NCBI GenBank assembly: GCA_949128115.1
Contig: OX421966.1
Coordinates: 67,019,416-67,083,415, forward strand
Length of the DNA stretch: 64,000 nt
Direction: 5' to 3'
Source of the DNA: Anaspis maculata
Lineage: Eukaryota > Arthropoda > Insecta > Coleoptera > Scraptiidae
Below, in pieces: positions 55,246 to 64,000 of the stretch. The stretch's first letter is position 1. Each line of letters begins with the position of its first letter. Under the pieces are notes generated by a model that saw only the letters and a list, made by a program, of their open reading frames with translations, was not told where the DNA came from and searched no databases. Position numbers and translations under genes: made by a program.

Positions 55246-55290
55246 TTAATTTTCGCAATTTTTTCTTCGTTGACTGGGCTATATGATTAG

Positions 55291-55845
55291 CGCATCCCCA
55301 CCTATTTAACATGTCAAATGCATACATCGGTGTGACGCGAACTACTTAGTGTACAGGGTGAAAATTGGAAAAAAATATTTTGAAATTTTTTTATTCGGGT
55401 GAAATAATTTACGAGAAACACAGTCTTTCAATATTCAGCAGCCTTATGATTTATAGCTGCTAGTATTCTACGTACAGGGTGGAATCTTTTTGTTTTAATA
55501 TACACGCGTGCAAAATAACCGCAACACCAAAATGTCGCCATAACTTTGAAGTCGGTGTCTTTTCAAACCATCCGTCTGATTTGAGAAACTCTTCTTTTAG
55601 GTAAAAGGTTGATCTTCAAGAATAACAGTGTGTAAGAAATAATCGAAAAAAGTTGATAGTGGCTATATACCGGGTGTGACATTGGTGTTGTGTTTTTTTA
55701 CATATTTTTGGAGTCTCGCGTGGACAGTTTCAGCCACATTAAAAGATCACGATGCATGGCCAACTGTACCCTTGTCTTTTGTTAAAACATTCCTGTTTTT
55801 GTCTAATTTCATTATGTCAATTTTCAAGAAAGATACATTTTTTCT
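55291..55845. other. Non-coding spacer
   Basis: No gene or repeat boundary recognised. Confidence 0.4.
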
Positions 55846-56415
55846 TTCCACGGGCACGGTCATGATTTTTGAGAATGAGAAAAACCTTTTAATGGTTTTT
55901 CTCATTTTGGGAGTTAGTCACTATTCAAGAGGAAAAATGTCTCCATTGCTCATGTAATTATTGTCACCACAAGTTGCACCGGATGGTGTCCGCTTACAAA
56001 AATCTTCATCCCTCAATTTTAGGCTATGTACCGGGTGTGGCATCATTAGCGTCAATCTTTTCGATATCTTAGAAGCCCCCTGTAGAGAGTACCGGCAAAG
56101 GTAAATTTGTTAATTCAAGGCAAACAAAAGAAAGAAGAAGAAAGAAAGGATAAAGGTAGGTACAGTTTGCCTTAAATTGCCATTTTATACCTTTGCCGGT
56201 ACTCTCTATAGAGGGGCTTCTAAGATATCAAAAAGATCGACACTGATGATGCCACACCCAGTACATAGCTTGAAATTGAGGGGATGAAGATTTTTGTAAA
56301 CGGGCAGCATCCGGTGCAACTTGTGACAATAATTACAAGAGCAATGAACACATTCCTCCTCCTGAATAGTGACTAACTCTCAAAATGAGAAAAACCATGA
56401 TGTGGAAAGAGAAAA
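55846..56415. repeat. Foldback repeat, about 570 bp
   Basis: The left arm (55846-56125) and right arm (56160-56415) are reverse complements. For example GAGAGTACCGGCAAAGGTA pairs with TACCTTTGCCGGTACTCTC, and CTCATTTTGGGAGTTAGTC with GACTAACTCTCAAAATGAG. The loop is about 35 bp and rich in GAAAGAAAG. A MITE/foldback without coding capacity; the LTR element sits just to its right. Confidence 0.85.
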
Positions 56416-56447
56416 CGTATATTCTACGTAATTTTTATTTATTATAC

Positions 56448-56965
56448 TGTTACGAGCGGCGATCTTGTACATATAGGTAAACACTCGATGTTTCTCGATC
56501 TTTCCACAATTAGATCGCAGTGTAGAGTAGAAGTCTGGAGCGATCTCATGCATTCCAGAGCGTTCTTGTATGTGAACCCAATGGAGACTTGAACGTTCGA
56601 TCAAGGCACATCAGTCCACTTTGGCGGAGGCGCAGATTCCAGAACACATGGAAAGCATACGGGTAACGTGTGCGATTATTCAGGAATGATCTAGAAACCG
56701 CATATGCCAGACCACCATGGAATTTGCTGGAAGCAGACAGAAACTTCGGGAACATTATTCGGAGGCCTTATATAAGGCGTCAGCCGAAAGCTCGCGGCAG
56801 TACTGAATTTGGAAGCGAACAAGTGCGAAACAAGCGAAGTACCTGCGAAATAATTCCAAGTAGATATTTGTTGGCATTTATTGTAGTAGTACGCCGAAAT
56901 AAACAGTGTGTGTTTGAAACAATCGTCTCAATTATATTCGAACCCGTACGCGAGATATCGTAACA
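56448..56965 (+). repeat. 5' LTR of the Gypsy element
   Basis: Starts TGTTACGAGCGGCGATC, ends GATATCGTAACA. It contains a TATATAAGGC box near 56769 and AATAAA at about 56899, plausible as promoter and polyadenylation signals. Confidence 0.93.
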
Positions 56966-57085
56966 GTTGGTGTCAGAAAGCGGTATAATTGCGAGTAATT
57001 GGGCCTGCGACTACAGGACGTTCGGAACATTCGTGATTTGGTAAATGCCGGAGACGAGAAGCATGTCGAAGACGCTTTGGCGAAC

Positions 57086-59002
57086 ATGATGGCGATGATG
57101 CAGCAGCAGAGAAGTCTCCAAGAAGAACAAGAGAAAAGGCGTTTGGAAGAAAAAGAAGAATTGAAAACTCTTTTTCTTGCACAAGAAAGTAAACGCGTCA
57201 AAGAGAAACAAGAATTGAAGAATCTTCTTCAAGAACAGGAAAAAGAATTGAAAAATCTCTTTCTAGACCAGGAAAAGAAACGCGTCGAAGAGCGTCAAGA
57301 AGACAAGGAGGAATTGAGAAATCTGCTAGAAGAACAGGAAAGGAAACGCCTGGAGGAAAAAGAAGAAATATTAGCCGTTGTGGAACAACAGACGCGGTAT
57401 TTCGACGGCAGTGTGAACAAGTTAGGAGAGAAAATGGCTGCGATGGAAGCCAACATGACGAGGCTGGAGCAAAAGGTTCAGAAAACAGCCGCCAGTGCTG
57501 CGATGGTTAGTTCAGCGGGTGTCCAACGTGTGAAGCTGCCAAATTTCGATGGAAAAAGCCCATGGACAACCTATAAGAGGCAGGTCGATGCCGCTGCCGA
57601 AGCAAACGGATGGAGCGACGATGAGAGAGCTACAGCTTTAGTCCTGGCTCTCAGAGGTCCAGCGTTGGAGCTGCTCCAGACGATTCCTGAAAGTGAGCAG
57701 AAGGACTTTGCCAAGCTGACGAGGGTCCTTGAGCTTCGGTATGGGGACAATCATGTGCGGCAGATCCATCAAACCCAGCTGAAAGCCAGAACACAAAAGA
57801 GAGGAGAAAGCCTTCAGGAATTCGAATCCGAAGTCCTGAGACTGGTTTACCTGGCCTATCCAGCCCATCCAGCGGATGTTTTGGCCGACATCGCCAAGGA
57901 AACTTTCATGGGCGGAATAAGAGATCCAGATCTGCGTCAGATGGTCATGATCAGCAATCCAGCCAACATCAGCGACGCACTCATTCAAGCTATTCGCATC
58001 GAGGCTGCTAAAGATGCTTCGCGCCCTCATCGTCTTAGGGAGGTGAACTTTGACGAATCCGGAGCATCACATACTTCCAAAAAATCTGTGAAGGAGATGT
58101 TTGAGGAACTCAAACAGGAACTTCTCAGCGCTATGTCTCGGAACAGACCCCAAGGCGAGCCACGAGCTGGAGGAAGACCGCGTTGCTTCGGCTGTGGAAT
58201 GCCGGGACATCTGCGTCGGGACTGCAGGCAATGGTCGAGTTCAGCAGACCGTTTCATAGCGGAACGGAGAACTGCTGATCAAGAAAGTCACCAACCAAGA
58301 GAAAGCAATCGTAGAGGAGGAAGACCACGTTGCTTTGAATGTGGAAAGGACGGACATCTGCAACGCGACTGCAGGCGACGATACGCTTTAGCAGACCGTT
58401 TCATGCTGGAACGGGGGGCTGCTGATCGAGAAGGTCAAGCAGACCGTTTCATGCTGGAACGGGGAGCTGCTGATCGAGGAAGTCAACTTCGTCCTGGAAA
58501 GAGTCATGGCAATGGCAACACGGATGGTCTTTCTCGAAGACCACGCAACGAGGACTGCAGGCACGACAAGAGGGTGAACCAGCAGAAGGGAAACGTCAAG
58601 GTCAAAGCACTTGTTGTCGACACCCCGAGAAATTGGACTACGGCTGAGCTCAAGAAGAAGCAGCGTGAGGACCCATCCATCGGTACGCTTGCTGAAAGGA
58701 AAGAACTTGGCCAGGACAGACCGGAATGGGCCGAGATATCTGGAGAAAGACCCGAATTCAAGGCTTTTTGGGCTCAGTGGAATTCTCTGAGGATAGAGAA
58801 TGGGCTGCTGAAGAGGGTTTGGGAGAGTCCTGATGGAAAGAAGGAGATGGTTCAACTGGTGCTTCCCAAGAAGAGAGTGAGAGAGGTCCTGAAGGAGATG
58901 CACGATGGCGTCACTGGAGGGCACCTTGGTGTGAACAAAACGTTGGCCAAGGTGCGCGAGCGGTTCTACTGGGTGAACTGCCGGAACGACGTGGAAACAT
59001 GA
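57086..59002 (+). CDS. Gag joined in frame to RNase H tail and integrase zinc-binding domain
   Basis: The open frame reaches left to 56999 but its first ATG is at 57086. A Glu/Lys/Leu-rich coiled coil covers roughly the first 100 residues, followed by a retrotransposon gag (capsid) domain starting KLPNFDGKSPWTTYKR. Then come two CCHC knuckles (CFGCGMPGHLRRDC and CFECGKDGHLQRDC) and a duplicated 17-residue unit (ADRFMLERGAADR). The text then switches to HGNGNTDGLSRRP, normally the end of Gypsy RNase H, and continues into the HHCC region of integrase (HLGVNKTLAKVRERFYW). Protease, RT and most of RNase H are missing, yet the frame is kept. It stops at TGA (59000-59002) where the family has Trp. 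Confidence 0.88.
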   Translation: MMAMMQQQRSLQEEQEKRRLEEKEELKTLFLAQESKRVKEKQELKNLLQEQEKELKNLFLDQEKKRVEERQEDKEELRNLLEEQERKRLEEKEEILAVVEQQTRYFDGSVNKLGEKMAAMEANMTRLEQKVQKTAASAAMVSSAGVQRVKLPNFDGKSPWTTYKRQVDAAAEANGWSDDERATALVLALRGPALELLQTIPESEQKDFAKLTRVLELRYGDNHVRQIHQTQLKARTQKRGESLQEFESEVLRLVYLAYPAHPADVLADIAKETFMGGIRDPDLRQMVMISNPANISDALIQAIRIEAAKDASRPHRLREVNFDESGASHTSKKSVKEMFEELKQELLSAMSRNRPQGEPRAGGRPRCFGCGMPGHLRRDCRQWSSSADRFIAERRTADQESHQPRESNRRGGRPRCFECGKDGHLQRDCRRRYALADRFMLERGAADREGQADRFMLERGAADRGSQLRPGKSHGNGNTDGLSRRPRNEDCRHDKRVNQQKGNVKVKALVVDTPRNWTTAELKKKQREDPSIGTLAERKELGQDRPEWAEISGERPEFKAFWAQWNSLRIENGLLKRVWESPDGKKEMVQLVLPKKRVREVLKEMHDGVTGGHLGVNKTLAKVRERFYWVNCRNDVET

Positions 59003-59962
59003 TGTCGCCAGTGCGAGGTTTGTGCAACCAGCAAAAGACCAAGAACTCGCAGCCGAGGGGAGCTGAAGACTTACAATGTTGGAGTGCCTTTTGAACGCAT
59101 CGCGATCGATGTGGCTGGCCCGTTCCCGACAACGGAAGATGGCAACAAATACATTCTGGTTGCCATGGACTACTTCAGCAAGTGGCCGGGAGCGTACGCC
59201 CTGTCCAACCAAGAGGCTTCTACAGTGGCAAGGGTGCTGGTGGACAATCTGATAAGCCTCTTCGGAGTACCTCTGGAGCTACACTCAGACCAGGGACGAA
59301 ACTTCGAGTCCAACGTGTTCCAAGGTATCTGTACTCTACTCGGAATACAGAAGACCAGGACGACGCCCCTTCACCCACGGTCCGACGGAATGGTTGAACG
59401 GTTCAACCGGACGATGGAGCAGCACCTGTCAAAGGTCGTCGACGAGCATCAGCGAGACTGGGATCGTCATCTGCCGATTTTCCTGATGGCGCATCGCGCT
59501 GCCATTCACGACACCACAGGGGAAACACCAGCACGTGTTCTTTTTGGCCGAGAGCTTCGCCTCCCCTGCGATTTGCAGTTTGGCACGCCAGAGAATGATC
59601 CGAAGGACATCCCCGAATACGTCGACGACCTGAGGCAAAGAATGTGTGACATCCACGAGTTGGTTCGAAACCGGATTCGAATCGCGACCGACCGAATGAA
59701 GACCCGTTACGACTTGAAGGTGAACTCCACGGGATTCCAGGCTGGTGACCTGGTCTGGTTGAACAATCCTCAACGCAAGAAGGGAAGGTCTCCGAAGTTG
59801 CATCCGTCGTGGGAAGGGCCGTACACGGTAGTCAAGAGGATCAATGACGTCGTGTACAGAATCCAGCGAGCCCCGAGAGCCAAGATGAAAGTTGTCCACC
59901 TCGATCGCCTTGCACGTTACTCCGGGAGTAACGATAAGCCTATTCAGGACGAACAGGCTTAA
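59003..59962 (+). pseudogene. Integrase, catalytic and C-terminal part, after an in-frame TGA
   Basis: It continues the gag frame directly after the TGA, starting CRQCEVC (the CC of the HHCC finger). The catalytic core shows IDVAGPF, HSDQGRNF and the Glu in DGMVERFNRT (D,D,E), and the C-terminal GPY/F-type module reads WEGPYTVVKRI. It ends at TAA just before the polypurine tract. The single TGA is the only break. Without read-through, integrase would need internal initiation (first ATG at 59084). Confidence 0.88.
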
Positions 59963-59973
59963 GAGGGGGGCAG

Positions 59974-60485
59974 TGTTACGAGCGGCGATCTTGTACATAT
60001 AGGTAAACACTTGATGTTTCTCGATCTTTCCACAATTAGATCGCAGTGTAGAAGTCTAGAGCGATCTCGTGCATTCCAGAGCGTTCTTGTATGTGAACCC
60101 AATGGAGACTTGAACGTTCGATCAAGGCACATCAGTCCACTTTGGCGGAGGCGCAGATTCCAGAACACATGGAAAGCATACGGGTAACGTGTGCGATTAT
60201 TCAGGAATGATCTAGAAACCGCATATGCCAGACCCTCATGGAATTTGCTGGAAGCAGACAGAACTTCGGGAACATTATTCGGAGGCCTTATATAAGGCGT
60301 CAGCCGGGAGCTCGCGGCAGTACTGAATTTGGAAGCGAACAAGTGCGAAACAAGCGAAGTACCTGCGAAATAATTCCAAGTGGATATTTGTTGGCATTTA
60401 TTGTAGTAGTACGCCGAAATAAACAGTGTGTGTTTGAAACAATCGTCTCAATTATATTCGAACCCGTACGCGAGATATCGTAACA
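59974..60485 (+). repeat. 3' LTR of the Gypsy element
   Basis: About 98% identical to the 5' LTR. It is 6 bp shorter because of a 5-bp GTAGA-type repeat difference and one A. Confidence 0.93.
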
Positions 60486-60517
60486 ATACTTTAATACTGG
60501 AAAATCAATAAAGACAG

Positions 60518-60553
<36 letters not shown>

Positions 60554-61016
60554 TAAATTACTATAGCACTCAGCTGTTATTAGCGGAAATAGGCACCTCT
60601 TTCTAACTGGAATTTCAAATTTCGCGGTTAACGCTCGGGGACTACTTTTCAAGCGGAGGAATCTGGTGGTCCTTTCTATCAGTGTAAAGAGTATAGTAGG
60701 TAAGTAGGTGGGTACATAACGTAGAGATTGAACTGATTGAAGCAATCGCAAACAGGTATGAATGTTTTAATAGTTGTGTTTATACAAGACGTCCTTTGAG
60801 TCCTTGGCCAGACTATGGCATGTAGGGTAGGTACCAATGCTCCGGAGACGATCATTTTTATTCAAATACCCACAGTCGTTTTGTCGATGAGGTTCTCGAA
60901 CTGAGTGATAATTGCCACGTAGGAACAAATCGTGCTGAAAATCTATTTGAAAAAACGTTTTCAAATCGAAATCAAATTATAAATCTCACTTCTAAGTTGA
61001 AAAATAATAATCATAC
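60486..61016. other. Spacer between the Gypsy element and the receptor gene
   Basis: It contains an (ATT)n microsatellite (60521-60554) and the dispersed fragment 60590-60690 shared with 10.8 kb. I searched the minus strand for the final receptor exon with the TYhhhhhQF motif and did not find one. Confidence 0.5.
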
Positions 61017-62442
61017 CGCTAGCAGCATGGCCCCATTTATCTTGAACAATTTGCTGGCATGAAAAGACACCGTTTCATGCAAGAACTGTGAAGAAATACT
61101 CTGGAAACGAAAGAAAGCCAATTATACGGTAGGTATAGGTGAGAAAATTGCTCGATGCCTCTTCAATTTTTGAATTCGAATCACGACCATGCGATTATGA
61201 TTTTGGGAGATGAGGTGCTCCTCGATTTCAAAGGAGACAACCTCAAAACTGTGGAAGCAAGTAGCTTCCTTGAATCTCATTCCCGAAGTGTGCAATTTGA
61301 ATTACAAAAAAATGACACTTTCCAAAGCATTTGTATCTCTTTGTACTATACCTACCAGTGAAAAACGCAGATGAAAATTTTTGATCACTTTTCTTGCTTC
61401 GTTTTCCGCGGCACTGCAAATGTACGCTATGCCCACCAATTGGTATGCATTCGCTAACAAAAATGTATAACTGGTTACGAAAACTTTAGTTTTCGTATCA
61501 CAAAAAGTTTTGTACATTGCATAGATCATGACGGTAATCCAAATTGTGCTTTTGGTAATGCACACTACCAGAGCTGGCGATACAGATTCGTTCAAAGTCT
61601 CATGCAAAGTCCACAGTTGGTGGTATGTCACTTTTATGGCGTTCAAGTCAATGTGTCTAGAAATTGGAGATGTTCGTAAGTGATTTGTTCAATAGTAGGT
61701 ACCACTTGTACCTACTAGGTAGGTAACAATTATACATATTATGCTCTTCCACATTTACCTTCCACTCCCAGTTTTCAGCAAGTATAAATTCAAAAGAACA
61801 AACTTCTCTTTGATCATGTCAACCAAATTATAATACTCGATAAAAAACATCGTGGTAATGACAGTGCTTCCCACAAAAGATACATTCAATAATATCAAAT
61901 TATAATCTTTAACACCACGTTTCCAAAACAAATTTATACCGTAGCCTAATATCACAGCTACATACACGGAAGCATAAATTTTGTACAAAGACTTTGTTTC
62001 TTTTCCAAAATTGCTCATTTTTAAATCCTTATCGAGCAAAGCCATGGCATTCAAAAACTGTACAAACTGGAACTCAAAAAAATTTACATAAATTGACTTT
62101 TCAAAATCAACATATGCTTACTTTACGCTTTTTTTTGAAGATAGTGAAGAAAATCGCTACTTGTTCCACCCAGCCCATCCAGTTACCAAAGAAACTGATA
62201 ATAATCATAATAATCGAGCTTTGTGCTCTATCTAGTAAATTATTATTGGCCATTGCCACTGCCAGTGTACAAAGGTACATAGAAATAATGACTAAAAATA
62301 CAAGGAAACTTCTTATCGTAGTTGCGTTATCGATGCGGCATTTTCCATCAGGGTGAAATTTGAACGGAGTCAGGCCAATAAATTTTAAGATAGAAAACAG
62401 CACCAGCTGGTGGCGTTCAAACTTTTCAGAGTTTCTCATCAT
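61017..62442 (-). CDS. Gustatory-receptor-type chemoreceptor, last exon not found
   Basis: Seven-transmembrane ligand-gated channel family of insect taste neurons. Exons on the minus strand: 62442-62122, 62057-61759, 61656-61356, 61085-61017, all with GT/AG borders and matching phases (0, 2, 0, 0), giving about 330 residues. Exon 1 starts MRNSEKFERHQLVLFSILKF with two hydrophobic helices (FLVFLVIISMYLCTLAVAMA; IIMIIISFFGNWMGW). Exons 2 and 3 add further helices and the typical stretch ending EARKVIKNFHLRFSL. Exon 4 reads FLHETVSFHASKLFKINGAM, the family's VxFxAxxFFxI box. The terminal exon with the TYhhhhhQF motif should follow, but to the left lie repeats and a recent Gypsy element, so the gene is probably truncated or the exon is far away. 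Ligand unknown. Confidence 0.78.
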
Positions 62443-63614
62443 TCATATTTCATCAGTGGACACCTGTACAGTAGGTAGTTGGCATGTATACCTACTACCT
62501 AGTTTATAAATGAATATGGAACTTGGGAGTTCTACCATTGTTGTGTTTTTCCAATAACAATATTGGACAAAGCATTGTAGTAATGAAATAAGCAATCACT
62601 TAAGCCAATTTATTTGTTCTCTTATACGGGGTAGGTAATTCCAAGGGTGATTCACGTTTAATTTTGCACTTATTTGTTTTGGGTAAATGTAATTTTCTGT
62701 GCAATGAACGTGTTCCATTGAAGTCTACCTTGAACTTCACCTTCTCCCCCATCGGGTCGTTTCCCTCATGAACAAAAGCGCGAGCACAACGAAGGGTTCA
62801 GACGATCGCAGGCCATCATAGAGTGGTGCCGTGACCAGGATTGGTAAAATGAGGGAGGCGCTGTAAGTTTTTTTTTTGTTTTTATCGGATGGTTCATGGA
62901 GGAAAGAAGGACTGTTCACGAAGAGGAGAAACCAGGATTGTCCATCAAGGAGTTGTTTTTTTTTTGTAAATCCGGATTGTCCAGGGAGCGTTTTTTTGAA
63001 GATCCGGATTGTTCAAGATGGGAAATTATTCAGAAAGGGAAGCGATGGGATCAATTTTGAAACATGGTTCAAGCAACACCGGATCTGTCGCAGACACAAC
63101 ACCATTGACCTGACATGCTTTTGGCAATTGAACCAGACACATCATCTTGCAAAATGTCACCACTGTCAGCTTGCACGACCTCGCCGCCATCTTGTTTATC
63201 GGCACTGTCTGACCACTGAACAAAGAAAAATTTGGAGGAGGAGGAGGAGGAGGAGGAGGAGGAGGATGAGTGGCGCTCCTTGATTCACGTTCAGGTCCGG
63301 CCCTGAATTATTTGATTGATGACTCTTTGAAGCTTTCGATTTCGATTCATATTTCATCAAATATGAACCATGTACTTTCAAATCAGGCACGTGACTGGAG
63401 TTACTTTTGATTATTTCCTTTTGTCTGTACGTATAATACCCAACTTATCACCTGCGCTATTTTATTGTTTCAGTTTTTGCAACTATTATTACGGGGTTAT
63501 TTTGATTTAATCATCAACATCTCGATCAACATCATAATCATGATTTTAATTTGTTTGACACTGACGTACCTACAATTGGTGTGAAAATTTGGTTTGCAAC
63601 GTACCTGATGTGTC
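62443..63614. other. Spacer with repeat block A copy and a (GGA)n tract
   Basis: 62740-62870 (minus strand) matches 1447-1650. A (GGA)n microsatellite lies at 63234-63264. The receptor promoter should be just right of 62442; nothing specific can be marked. Confidence 0.5.
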
Positions 63615-64000
63615 ATAATCTTTGTGTCAATATTTAGAGCCCTCCGTCTGTTACGGTTCTCGAATATTTCCCTTATGTTTGTTTAATTACTCACTGTTAT
63701 TTTTCAAATGACGCTTGCGAGTATGATTGAGCCTTGATGTACCTATTTTATTATTATTTTGTCGAATACCGTGAAAGTTGTTCCTGTACTATCAACCTCC
63801 TCTACCCAGCCTTGAAGTGACTGTTTTACAATGTTTACTTTTTGCCTATGTGTCAGGACTGTCAGGGGGCTTTTACCGTCCAAGCAGGTTGTACGGTACC
63901 TTTTGTTGGGGACTCATGCTTACTTTATTTTGCTTTGTTTGTTATGGGATGATTTGATGCTGCCTGCCAAGGGAGGACAGGGTCTGCCATTGTAGATACA
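63615..64000 (-). repeat. Dispersed repeat block B, inverted copy running off the window
   Basis: The reverse complement matches 2285-2655 with scattered differences (shared words TGATTTGATGC and AGAGCCCTCCGTCTGTT). It continues beyond the window edge. Confidence 0.65.

Larger units (their letters stand above)
40025..55290. mobile_element. Giant foldback element, repeatedly interrupted
   Basis: Left-arm segments (40025-40620, 41430-41678, 49866 to about 50650) are reverse-complementary to right-arm segments (about 50650-52369, 55249-55290). Examples are GCTGTCAAAGTATATCATG / CATGATATACTTTGACAGC, TCGGTAGGGATGTTCTCG / CGAGCACATCTCTACCAA, and GCCCAGTCAATGAA / TTCGTTGACTGGGC. Without insertions the element is about 4.2 kb with arms near 2 kb. 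It has no open frame of its own. Insertions: a TA-flanked element, a LINE with two further nested elements, and a second foldback plus a MITE. Arm identity is moderate, so this is an old element. End points are approximate. Confidence 0.75.
56448..60485 (+). mobile_element. Gypsy (Ty3-type) LTR retrotransposon lacking protease, RT and RNase H
   Basis: LTRs of 518 bp (56448-56965) and 512 bp (59974-60485) start TGTTACGAGC and end GTAACA, with a 4-bp duplication ATAC outside (56444-56447 and 60486-60489). The LTRs differ by about eight substitutions plus 5- and 1-bp indels, so the insertion is recent. TTGGTGTCAGAAAGC after the left LTR looks like a tRNA-Leu-type primer site; AAGAGGGGGGCAG before the right LTR is the polypurine tract. 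The interior encodes gag joined directly to the end of RNase H and to integrase; the pol middle is deleted. Confidence 0.95.

Noticed and set aside
58388..59212. 274-codon minus-strand open frame
   Set aside because: It is antisense to gag/integrase, has low-complexity composition and no domain.
60767..60964. Candidate last exon of the gustatory receptor
   Set aside because: The frame after the possible acceptors is hydrophilic, contains no TYhhhhhQF motif, and two of three phases stop at once.

Overview
The window is eukaryotic genomic DNA, most likely from an insect. It has spliced genes with short GT-AG introns, a seven-transmembrane chemoreceptor of the insect gustatory-receptor type, CCHC/RNase H-bearing LINEs, a Gypsy-type LTR element, AT-rich spacers and scattered TACCTACC microsatellite tracts. 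A plant-sucking hemipteran (whitefly, mealybug, psyllid or aphid-like) is my best guess, but this is inference and no marker gene settles it.

Probable host genes are few: two paralogous C2H2 zinc-finger genes (3724-5914 on + and 26102-27540 on -), the ubiquitin-fold modifier UFM1 (38929-39198, +), and a gustatory receptor (61017-62442, -, apparently lacking its last exon). A THAP-domain gene related to P-element transposase (14276-19701, +) has lost its catalytic core. In both zinc-finger genes the start codon appears to be split AT|G by a 70-74 bp intron, so only spliced mRNA would be translatable.

Most of the rest is mobile DNA, and much of it can be dated by nesting. A 602-604 bp inverted-repeat element occurs twice with perfect 8-bp target duplications (11003-11604 and 27593-29215). 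The second copy sits at the 5' end of a zinc-finger gene and is itself split by a piggyBac-like element in TTAA. A 518-bp miniature LTR element (25553-26070) carries a tRNA-like sequence with perfect A and B boxes in each LTR.

From about 40 to 55.3 kb a giant inverted-repeat (foldback) element is interrupted by a TA-flanked element, by a full-length LINE (41679-49851, 14-bp target duplication), and by a second foldback with a TTAA MITE. The LINE in turn contains a 5'-truncated LINE of another family and a Harbinger-like element carrying a decayed zinc-finger gene. At 56448-60485 a young Gypsy element has lost protease and reverse transcriptase but keeps gag joined in frame to integrase, with one internal stop.

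The two window edges carry pieces of the same dispersed repeat in opposite orientation and in permuted order. Coordinates of repeat edges without a target duplication are approximate; all matches were made by eye.
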